Shown: piece by piece, positions 5,594-11,189 of the stretch
Position numbering within the stretch: the stretch's first letter is position 1
Layout of the letters: each line of letters starts with the position of its first letter
Source: Gemmatimonadota bacterium
GTDB lineage: Bacteria > Gemmatimonadota > Gemmatimonadetes > Longimicrobiales > UBA6960
DNA length: 11,189 nucleotides
Reading direction: 5' to 3'
Assembly: GCA_019347995.1 (NCBI GenBank)
Contig: JAHWKH010000040.1
Coordinates: 1 to 11,189, forward strand
Position numbers and translations under genes: made by a program
Notes under the pieces: generated by a model
Seen by the model: only the letters and a program-made list of their open reading frames with translations
Databases searched by the model: none
What the model was told of the DNA's origin: nothing

Positions 5594-5983
5594 TCAGCGG
5601 GCCGGGTAGATGCGCTCGCGGGTGACGACGATGTCGTCGTCGGTGCCGCGCTCGGCGTCGGGGCCGAAGGACGTGAGGGTGAAGGAGTCCCGGCCGAGCT
5701 GGTACGTGTAGGGCGTCCCCCACGCGTCGACGGTGGCGTCGCCGCCCTGGTACTCGCGCTCGATCCAGGCGGGGGGCCACTGCGTGCGCGGGTTCGGAAG
5801 GTGCCTCGAGGCCCGCTCCCGCTGCTCGAGGTCACGCGCGAGCTGGTTCATCTCGCCCCGGGTCTGCCAGCTCAGCACCGGGTCGATGACGGGCGCGGCG
5901 GCGTCCAGAACGATCGGCCGCGTGCGCGGGAAGTAGAGCGCGGCGCCGATGAGGACGGCGATCACCAAGATGATCTTGAGCAT
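5594..5983 (-). CDS. Membrane-anchored protein with GspG (type II pseudopilin) C-terminal-like domain
   Basis: The 129-residue product has one N-terminal hydrophobic segment (residues 3-18), then a helix-like charged stretch (40-60) and a C-terminal part that resembles the major pseudopilin GspG: DAWGTPYTYQ (86-95), SFTLTSFGPDAERGTDDDIV (100-119). In GspG this loop of Asp and Gly binds Ca2+. A true pseudopilin has a short basic leader, a prepilin-peptidase site (G before F/M-T-L-x-E) and a long hydrophobic helix. None of that is here: the membrane segment starts at Met1-Leu-Lys with no Glu5. So the domain is displayed from an ordinary anchor outside the membrane, and its role is unknown. The ATG at 5981-5983 has AGGAGG 5 nt upstream. 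It lies 9 bp after the preceding small gene, in the same operon. Confidence 0.8.
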   Translation of the reverse strand: MLKIILVIAVLIGAALYFPRTRPIVLDAAAPVIDPVLSWQTRGEMNQLARDLEQRERASRHLPNPRTQWPPAWIEREYQGGDATVDAWGTPYTYQLGRDSFTLTSFGPDAERGTDDDIVVTRERIYPAR

Positions 5984-5992
5984 GAGACCCTC

Positions 5993-6244
5993 CTACATCC
6001 TGCGGCGCATGCGGGTGGACCAGCGGAGGAACCGCGCCATCTCGTGGTCGGGCGGCACCGCCTCCGGGTCGCCGTACGCGGTCTCCATGCGCCAGCGCAG
6101 ATAGTCCTCCGGGGGAACGGGAAGGAATGGAGGCCGCCGCCACCATCCCCGGGCGCGGAAGGCCCACGCCGCTCCCAGCAGGTGGGGAACGAGCGTGGGA
6201 CGCCGGATCGCGAGGCCCGCCAGGGTTCGATAGGGCGACGCCAT
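5993..6244 (-). CDS. Small hypothetical protein (83 aa), first gene of the minus-strand operon
   Basis: I do not recognise a named family. The protein is basic, with a moderately hydrophobic patch HLLGAAWAF in the first 30 residues followed by RARGWWRRPPFLPVPPEDYLRWRMETAYGD, a Trp-, Arg- and Pro-rich block that looks conserved in style. It could sit at the membrane surface. The start is ATG at 6242-6244, preceded by GGGAGGG with 9 nt spacing; an in-frame ATG 36 bp further up (6280) would add a Pro/Gly/Arg-rich stretch and lacks a ribosome site. The stop TAG is 9 bp before the GspG-like gene. A promoter candidate lies 48-76 bp upstream. Confidence 0.7.
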   Translation of the reverse strand: MASPYRTLAGLAIRRPTLVPHLLGAAWAFRARGWWRRPPFLPVPPEDYLRWRMETAYGDPEAVPPDHEMARFLRWSTRMRRRM

Positions 6245-6284
6245 GGCTCGGGGCCCTCCCGGGCGGGGGTGGCGAAACATTCGT

Positions 6285-6320
6285 TCCCATCAAGGTAGAC
6301 CTCGCCGCCCGGCCGGACAA
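6285..6320 (-). promoter_or_regulatory. Candidate sigma70-type promoter for the minus-strand operon
   Basis: On the minus strand TTGTCC (6315-6320) and TACCTT (6292-6297) are spaced by 17 nt, in the divergent gap between 6244 and 6400. The predicted start near 6285 gives a leader of about 40 nt that contains the GGGAGGG ribosome site. Position, spacing and the local drop in GC around 6272-6299 all fit, but the hexamers match consensus only partly. Confidence 0.4.
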
Positions 6321-6362
6321 CGCCGGCACGGGCGGGCGGGTCCGCGGGCGCCCGAACCCGCC

Positions 6363-6398
6363 TTGCGTGCCCTCCGGGTCTCCGTCATGCTTCGGAGC
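6363..6398 (+). promoter_or_regulatory. Possible promoter for the plus-strand genes, giving a nearly leaderless mRNA
   Basis: TTGCGT (6363-6368) and CATGCT (6386-6391) are 17 nt apart. Transcription would begin at about 6397-6399, directly at the ATG at 6400, which also lacks a properly spaced Shine-Dalgarno. A leaderless start would explain both facts. The -10 match is weak (3 of 6). Confidence 0.22.
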
Positions 6399-6399
6399 C

Positions 6400-6822
6400 A
6401 TGCCTCGATTGAATGCCTTCGTGTCGCCCGAGTACCCCGTCCTCTTCAGCCTCTCCGAGGTGGAGGAGGCCGAAACGGAGGGCGCCGCCGACGTGGCGCT
6501 GGCCCTTCTCGTGAACGGCCTCCCGTCGTTCTTCGCCTCGCATCGCGTGCCCGGCGGGAGCCTGGAGAACGTGGTGGTGTCCCTGGAATCGGGGGACGCC
6601 CGGGTCGCGGTCGTGGGCATCCCGGTGGAGGTCTCCTCGGCCGGGGAGCCGGGCCGGCGTCTACCCGCCGCCTTCATCAGCCTGGTGTGCGCGGACGGGC
6701 GCCGCATCACCGTGGCGCGCGTCGTGGGAGCCGACGAGGACGTGCCCCCCGACAAGCTCGCACGCCACGTCATCCGCCAGATCACCCGCGGGGTCCAGAT
6801 CCCGGACCTGGCCCGGAGCTGA
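6400..6822 (+). CDS. Hypothetical protein (140 aa), family not recognised
   Basis: The product is a soluble-looking 140-residue protein with alternating strand-like segments: YPVLFSLSEV (12-21), ADVALALLVNGLPSFFASHRV (30-50), LENVVVSLES (55-64), ARVAVVGIPVEV (67-78), AAFISLVCADG (90-100), RITVARVVG (102-110). A C-terminal helix follows (119-130). There is no signal peptide, cysteine motif or recognised catalytic motif. The frame is open upstream to 6127, but the ATG at 6400 is chosen because the sequence before it is Gly/Arg/Pro-rich and overlaps the divergent promoter region. The only ribosome-like site, GGAG, is 2 nt from the ATG, which is too close. It lies 12 bp before the next small gene, so the two are probably co-transcribed. 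No function is offered. Confidence 0.65.
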   Translation: MPRLNAFVSPEYPVLFSLSEVEEAETEGAADVALALLVNGLPSFFASHRVPGGSLENVVVSLESGDARVAVVGIPVEVSSAGEPGRRLPAAFISLVCADGRRITVARVVGADEDVPPDKLARHVIRQITRGVQIPDLARS

Positions 6823-6834
6823 ACGGAGCCTTCC

Positions 6835-7083
6835 ATGCAGGCCTTTCTCTACGTCCAGGGCACCCGGGTCCGGATCCGCCGGGGCATCTTCCCCATGGAC
6901 CCGGCCCTGGTGGGGCGCACGGGGATCGTCCTGGAGACCGACGACTACCGTCCCAAGCACTACGGGGTGCAGCTCGACGGCGAATCGCTGGTGCGTGATT
7001 TCACCGAGGACGAGCTGGAGCCCCTCGAGGAGGGCAAGCCCGTCTCCCGCGCCGGAGACCTGGGACCGAACGTGGGCGGCTAG
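6835..7083 (+). CDS. Small hypothetical protein (82 aa), possible SH3/KOW-like beta barrel
   Basis: The product is 82 residues. The core GTRVRIRRGIFPMDPALVGRTGIVLETDDY (9-38) followed by KHYGVQLDGE (41-50) has the layout of a KOW/SH3-like small barrel: a basic strand, a turn, GRTG.V, and then another strand, as in ribosomal L24-like or carboxysome-type short barrels. This is a pattern impression, not a confirmed family. The C-terminal 25 residues are acidic then Gly/Pro-rich and probably flexible. The ATG is supported by CGGAG with a 6-7 nt spacer. It follows the 140-residue gene by 12 bp. Nucleic-acid or protein binding is conceivable but unproven. Confidence 0.75.
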   Translation: MQAFLYVQGTRVRIRRGIFPMDPALVGRTGIVLETDDYRPKHYGVQLDGESLVRDFTEDELEPLEEGKPVSRAGDLGPNVGG

Positions 7084-7171
7084 CCAGCCTCCCGACCTGG
7101 CGCACCCGGGCTGGAGGAGGGTCGGGCCCGGCACCCCGGCTCGAAACCCGGGCGGACGGACGGGGTCCCAC

Positions 7172-7191
7172 CGTGGGCGTCCTCGCCCACG
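7172..7191 (+). other. Perfect 8-bp hairpin just before the DUF255 ribosome site
   Basis: CGTGGGCG (7172-7179) pairs with CGCCCACG (7184-7191) across a TCCT loop. It ends next to a 10-base palindrome GCTCCGGAGC (7191-7200) that contains the GGAG ribosome site of the gene starting at 7207. No T-run follows, so it is not a standard terminator. It may shape the leader or be a remnant 3' end of the upstream transcript. Upstream, CCCGACC (7091-7097) can also pair with GGTCGGG (7120-7126). Confidence 0.4.
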
Positions 7192-7206
7192 CTCCGGAGC
7201 CGCCCC

Positions 7207-9276
7207 GTGCCCAACCGTCTCGCCGCCGAGAGCAGCCCCTACCTCCTGCAGCACGCCGACAACCCGGTGGCGTGGCACCCCTGGGGTCCCGAGGCCCTGG
7301 AGCGCGCCCGCTCCGAGGACCGGCCCATCCTCCTGTCCGTCGGCTACTCGGCCTGCCACTGGTGCCACGTCATGGAGCGGGAGTCGTTCTCCGACGACGC
7401 CACGGCCGAGGCCATGAACCGGGCGTTCGTGTGCGTGAAGGTGGACCGGGAGGAGCGGCCCGACGTGGACGGCGTGTACATGCGGGCGGTCCAGGCGATG
7501 ACGGGACAGGGGGGCTGGCCGCTGACCGCTTTCCTCACGCCGGCGGGCGTGCCGTTCTACGGCGGAACCTACTTCCCTCCCGAGCGGCGCCACGGGATGC
7601 CCTCCTTCCGCGAGGTGCTCTCCGCGTTGGAGAGCGCCTGGCGCGACCGCCGCGACGAGGTCGAGGCCTCGGCCGACAAGATCCACGAGCTCCTGGAGCG
7701 CTCCGCGGCGGCACCCGAGGAGGCTCCGCCCGCCGCCGCCGACGCGTCCACCTGGCGCCGCCTGAGCGACAACGCCGTGCGCCATCTCTCGGGGCGCTAC
7801 GACGCCGCCCATGGAGGGTTCGGCAGCGCGCCCAAGTTCCCGCAGCCGGTCGTCCTGGACTTCCTGCTCCGCCACCACCACCGCACGGGGGCGCCCCAGG
7901 CCCTGACCATGGTGCGGCACACCCTGCGGCGCATGGCCGCAGGGGGCATGCGCGACCACCTGGGCGGCGGCTTCCACCGCTATTCCGTGGACGCCCGCTG
8001 GCTCGTCCCCCATTTCGAGAAGATGCTCTACGACCAGGCGCTGCTGGCGCGGCTCTACACCCACGCCTGGCAGGCCACCGGAGACGCCGGGCTGGGGCGG
8101 GTGGCGGAGACGACGCTGGACTACGTGCTGTCGGACCTGCGCGACCCCGGCGGCGGCTTCTACTCGGCCCGGGACGCCGATTCGGAGGGCGAGGAAGGCG
8201 TCTTCTACGTCTGGACGCCGGAGGAGGTGCGCGACCTGCTGGGCGAGGAGGAAGGGGCTCTCTTCGCCCGCGCCTACGACGTCGCGCCGGGCGGCAACTT
8301 CGAAGGGAGGAGCATCCTCTGGCTCCCCCGTGACCTGGAGGCGGTGGCGCGCTCCGAGGACATCCCGCTCGACACGCTCGAGGAGCGCCTCGCCGCATCG
8401 CGGGCGCGTCTCCTGGAGGCGCGCGCAGGGCGCGAGCCCCCCTTCCGCGACGAGAAGGTGCTTTCGGGCTGGAGCGCCCTCGTGGTGAGGGCCCTCGCCG
8501 ACGCCGCGGGCGCCATGGACCGCGAGGACTACCTGCGGGCGGCCCGGCAGGGCGCCGCCTTCCTGCTGGACGCGATGCGGACGGACGGCGAGCTCCTCCA
8601 CGTGTGGACGGCCGGGCAGGCGAAGGTCCCGGCCTTCCTGGAGGACTGGGCGGCGCTGGGAAACGCGCTGCTGGACCTGCACGCCGTGACGCTGGAGCCG
8701 CGCTGGCTCGAGGAGGCGCGCGCCGCCTGCGAGGCGGTCCTGTCCCGCTTCCACGACCCCGTGTCGGGCGTCTTCCACGACACGGCCTCCGACGCCGAGG
8801 CGCTGGTGGTGCGCCCCCGCGACCCCAGCGACTCGGCCACCCCGTCGGGCACCTCCCTGGCGGTGGAGCTCCTGCTTCGCGCGGGGCACCTCTTCGGGGA
8901 GAACGGCTGGAGCGAGGCCGCGCGGCGCGCCATGCGGCTGGAGGCCGAGGCCATGGAGCGCTGGCCGGCGGGCTACGGGCACCTGCTGGGCCAGGTCGAG
9001 AGCGAGCTGACGCCGCCGGTGGAAGTGGCGGTGATCGGCCCGCCGGACGATCCGGCGACCCGCGCGCTGCTGGCGGCCGCCCTGGCCCCCTACCTGCCGG
9101 AGCGGACGGTGGCCGGCGCCGATCCCGGGACCGGCCCCGTGCCGCAGCTCCCCCTCCTGGAGGGGCGTGGCCCGGTGGAGGGACGCCCCGCCGCGTACGT
9201 GTGCCGCGCCTACGCCTGCCGGACGCCGGTCACCGAGGCCGCCGAGGTGGGGCGGGAGCTGACGGAGCTCTCCTGA
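7207..9276 (+). CDS. DUF255 / thioredoxin-domain protein of the YyaL / SSP411 (SPATA20) family
   Basis: The product is 689 residues, the usual length for this family. The N-terminal thioredoxin-like domain (about 1-165) begins with [21 protein letters not shown] and carries the family hallmark C50-HW-C53 in [14 protein letters not shown], then [12 protein letters not shown] and [11 protein letters not shown]. The rest is a large alpha/alpha-toroid domain like six-hairpin glycosidases or epimerases, with [37 protein letters not shown] and [13 protein letters not shown]. The end has the conserved [13 protein letters not shown] with Cys at 666 and 671. The molecular activity of the family is not firmly known; a redox or sugar-processing role is often suggested. 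The GTG start at 7207 has GGAG at 7196-7199, and it gives the canonical N-terminus. There is no signal peptide. A strong hairpin terminator starts 2 bp after the stop. Confidence 0.95.
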   Translation: MPNRLAAESSPYLLQHADNPVAWHPWGPEALERARSEDRPILLSVGYSACHWCHVMERESFSDDATAEAMNRAFVCVKVDREERPDVDGVYMRAVQAMTGQGGWPLTAFLTPAGVPFYGGTYFPPERRHGMPSFREVLSALESAWRDRRDEVEASADKIHELLERSAAAPEEAPPAAADASTWRRLSDNAVRHLSGRYDAAHGGFGSAPKFPQPVVLDFLLRHHHRTGAPQALTMVRHTLRRMAAGGMRDHLGGGFHRYSVDARWLVPHFEKMLYDQALLARLYTHAWQATGDAGLGRVAETTLDYVLSDLRDPGGGFYSARDADSEGEEGVFYVWTPEEVRDLLGEEEGALFARAYDVAPGGNFEGRSILWLPRDLEAVARSEDIPLDTLEERLAASRARLLEARAGREPPFRDEKVLSGWSALVVRALADAAGAMDREDYLRAARQGAAFLLDAMRTDGELLHVWTAGQAKVPAFLEDWAALGNALLDLHAVTLEPRWLEEARAACEAVLSRFHDPVSGVFHDTASDAEALVVRPRDPSDSATPSGTSLAVELLLRAGHLFGENGWSEAARRAMRLEAEAMERWPAGYGHLLGQVESELTPPVEVAVIGPPDDPATRALLAAALAPYLPERTVAGADPGTGPVPQLPLLEGRGPVEGRPAAYVCRAYACRTPVTEAAEVGRELTELS

Positions 9277-9277
9277 A

Positions 9278-9323
9278 CGAGGCCGCCGGGACGTGCCTCT
9301 CCCGGCGGCCTCGGCTATCTTTC
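9278..9323 (+). terminator. Rho-independent-like terminator after the DUF255 gene
   Basis: A perfect 14-bp stem is formed by 9278-9291 and 9300-9313 with an 8-nt loop (9292-9299). It starts immediately after the stop codon, and the short tail 9314-9323 contains ATCTTTC. The stem is very strong; the U-tract is short, as is common in GC-rich genomes. It separates DUF255 from the E1 gene. No clear promoter for E1 is seen between 9314 and 9401. Confidence 0.8.
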
Positions 9324-9401
9324 GCGGCGGCGTCGTCCGGCCGGCCCGTTCCCTGCCTGGGAGAGGGTCGGCACCACGGAGTGAACTCCAACCCCATCGC
9401 G

Positions 9402-11189
9402 ATGGCCATCGAGACGAAGGAGCAGGAGACGGGACGGGACCTCGGCGGGCTCACCAGCGAGGACCTGCTCCGCATGTACCGCGTGATGGTCACCTCCCGG
9501 CGCATCGACGACCGTGAGATGAGCCTGAAGCGCCAGAACAAGATCTACTTCCAGATCTCGAGCGCCGGACATGAAGCCATCGGGCTGGGTCTGGCCGGCC
9601 ACACCCGACCGGGCCGCGACTGGTTCTTCCTCTACTATCGTGACCGCTCCCTCGCACTTGCCCTCGGGCAGACGCCCCTGGACCACCTCCTCCAGGCCGT
9701 GGGCGCGGAAGACGACCCCTCGTCGGGCGGCAGGCAGATGCCCGCCCACTTCGGCGACGTGCGCTACAACATCGCCAGCACGTCGTCGCCCACCGGGACG
9801 CAGTTCCTGCACGCCGTGGGTGCGGCCGAGGCGGGCTGGCGGTCCGGCCTCGTGGAGGACATCCGCGAGGCGGTGGACGGCTTCGAGGACGACGAGGTGG
9901 TCATCTGCACGAGCGGCGACGGCACCACGTCGGAGGGGGAGTTCTGGGAGGCGCTCAACACCGCCACCAACCTCAGGCTACCCGTCGTGTTCGTCGTGGA
10001 GGACAACGGGTACGCCATCAGCGTGCCCGTCGAGGTGCAGACCGCGGGCGGCAGCATCTCGCGCCTCCTCACCGGGTTTCCCGACCTGAAGATCCTGGAG
10101 TGCGACGGCACCGATGTCGTGGAGATGCACCGCGTCGCCGGCGAGGCGGTCGCGTGGGCCCGGGAGCGCAACGGCCCCGCCCTCGTCCACGCCCATTGCA
10201 CGCGCCCGTACTCCCATTCCATGTCGGACGACGAGCGCATGTACCGTCCCGAGACGGAGCGGGCCGAGCAGGAAGCGAAGGATCCCCTCACCCGCACGCG
10301 CAGCCTCATCCTCGAAGAGGGATTCGCCACCGAGGAGGAGCTGGACGCGCTGGAGGCGGAGGTGAAGCAGGAGGTCGCGGACGCGGCCGACGAGGCCATC
10401 GCGCGGCCCCAGCCGTCTCCGGAGACGGCCCTGCGCCACCTCTACTCGGAGGACGTGGATCCCACCTCCGCCGATTTCGACACCGAGGACGCCCCCGGCT
10501 TCGAGGAGGAAGGCCGGGAGGGCACGATGGTCGACCTCCTCAACGCGTGCATGCGCGAGGAGATGGAGCGCGACCCCCGCGTCGTCGTCTTCGGGGAGGA
10601 CGTGGCCGACGCCTCCCGCGAGGCGGTGCTGGACGAGTGCAGGGGGAAGGGCGGCGTCTTCAAGGTGACGCACGGCCTGCAGCAGCGCTTCGGCGGCGCG
10701 CGGGTGTTCAACTCACCCCTGGCCGAGGCGAACATCGTCGGGCGCGCCATCGGCATGGCGCTGCGGGGTCTGAGGCCCGTCGTGGAGATCCAGTTCTTCG
10801 ACTACATCTGGCCCGCGTTCCACCAGATGAGGAACGAACTGGCCACCATGCGCTACCGCTCCAACGGGACGTTCTCGGCACCGGTGGTCGTGCGGACGAC
10901 CTACGGGGGCTATCTCAAGGGCGGCGCGATCTACCACTCCCAGACCGGCGAGACGCTGTTCACCCACACGCCCGGCCTGCGGGTCTGCATGCCCGCAACG
11001 GCGCTGGACGCCTGTGGCCTCCTGCGCACCGCCATCCGCTGCCAGGACCCGGTCCTCTTCCTGGAGCACAAGCACCTCTACCGGCAGGTCTACAACAAGA
11101 GCCGGTATCCCGGGCCCGATTTCATGATCCCCTTCGGCAAGGCCCGCGTGGCGCGGGAAGGATCCGACGTCACGCTGGTGACCTGCGGA
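9402..11189 (+). CDS. Fused alpha-beta E1 component of a branched-chain-type 2-oxoacid dehydrogenase, 3' end outside window
   Basis: This thiamine-diphosphate enzyme decarboxylates 2-oxoacids and passes the acyl group to the lipoyl E2 of the complex. The window holds 596 residues with no stop. Residues 1-about 360 are the E1-alpha part: [12 protein letters not shown], the ThDP/Mg motif GDG (172-174) ending in EDNGYAIS (N202), and the loop [12 protein letters not shown] linker with acidic residues leads to the E1-beta part from about 372: [51 protein letters not shown] and [21 protein letters not shown] and the SHSMSDD loop favour a branched-chain or acetoin-type E1 over pyruvate dehydrogenase. 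Alpha and beta are normally separate genes in bacteria; fused versions exist. The start is uncertain: ATG at 9402 lacks a ribosome site, and an in-frame GTG at 9381 would add seven residues. The beta C-terminus lies outside the window. Confidence 0.93.
   Translation, partial: MAIETKEQETGRDLGGLTSEDLLRMYRVMVTSRRIDDREMSLKRQNKIYFQISSAGHEAIGLGLAGHTRPGRDWFFLYYRDRSLALALGQTPLDHLLQAVGAEDDPSSGGRQMPAHFGDVRYNIASTSSPTGTQFLHAVGAAEAGWRSGLVEDIREAVDGFEDDEVVICTSGDGTTSEGEFWEALNTATNLRLPVVFVVEDNGYAISVPVEVQTAGGSISRLLTGFPDLKILECDGTDVVEMHRVAGEAVAWARERNGPALVHAHCTRPYSHSMSDDERMYRPETERAEQEAKDPLTRTRSLILEEGFATEEELDALEAEVKQEVADAADEAIARPQPSPETALRHLYSEDVDPTSADFDTEDAPGFEEEGREGTMVDLLNACMREEMERDPRVVVFGEDVADASREAVLDECRGKGGVFKVTHGLQQRFGGARVFNSPLAEANIVGRAIGMALRGLRPVVEIQFFDYIWPAFHQMRNELATMRYRSNGTFSAPVVVRTTYGGYLKGGAIYHSQTGETLFTHTPGLRVCMPATALDACGLLRTAIRCQDPVLFLEHKHLYRQVYNKSRYPGPDFMIPFGKARVAREGSDVTLVTCG

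Noticed and set aside
6335..6362. Inverted repeat GGCGGGT / ACCCGCC in the divergent gap, considered as an operator
   Set aside because: A 7-bp GC-only repeat with a 14-nt loop is easily found by chance in this composition.
6661..8982. A 773-codon minus-strand open frame
   Set aside because: It is antisense to DUF255 and two small genes, with low-complexity composition, no ribosome site and no recognisable motif.
1..11189. tRNA, rRNA, CRISPR arrays, insertion sequences, riboswitches and phage genes
   Set aside because: None was seen: no direct-repeat array, transposase motif, terminal inverted repeats or clear structured RNA signature was found by eye.

Overview
The window is GC-rich bacterial DNA that is almost entirely coding, with strong third-position G/C bias and frequent GTG and TTG starts. 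The gene content is an E1 alpha/beta fusion for branched-chain 2-oxoacids, a DUF255 protein, and a CoaE whose P-loop reads GNVASGKS. Together with several short lineage-type unknown proteins, this suggests Gemmatimonadota or a related environmental phylum. That assignment comes from remembered protein styles and was not tested by a search. I see no rRNA, tRNA, CRISPR array or insertion sequence.

Layout. Positions 1-198 hold the C-terminal end of a GNAT acetyltransferase (+), probably of the TacT/AtaT toxin-like type. About 220 bp follow with no secure gene, apart from an antisense open frame that begins with a very signal-peptide-like sequence. From 420 to 6244, eight genes lie on the minus strand. 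In transcription order they are: a small unknown protein, a membrane-anchored GspG-C-like protein, a DedA-family membrane protein, a CoaE-PHP fusion, then after a 114-bp gap glutamate dehydrogenase, an NrnA-like DHH phosphoesterase, an unknown protein with a Thr-rich tail, and a Fur-family fragment. Most gaps are short or are 4-bp overlaps, which suggests one or two operons. At 6245-6399 transcription diverges. The plus strand then carries two small unknown genes, a DUF255/thioredoxin-fold protein (YyaL/SSP411 type), a strong hairpin terminator, and a fused E1 alpha-beta 2-oxoacid dehydrogenase that runs off the right edge.

How the genes relate. GDH releases 2-oxoglutarate and ammonium, and the E1 fusion consumes branched-chain 2-oxoacids made by transamination, so both serve amino-acid carbon use. 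CoaE supplies the CoA that the oxoacid dehydrogenase needs. CoaE, its fused PHP domain and the DHH protein could all act on adenosine 3'-phosphate chemistry: CoaE writes the 3'-phosphate, while NrnA-type DHH enzymes and some PHP enzymes hydrolyse pAp. This is a hypothesis, but the CoaE-PHP fusion is the most notable item here.

The left edge is the oddest part. The Fur gene breaks off inside its winged-helix domain, and the DNA beyond it is less G/C-biased and carries a toxin-like GNAT. That pattern fits either a real insertion or rearrangement, or an assembly join.
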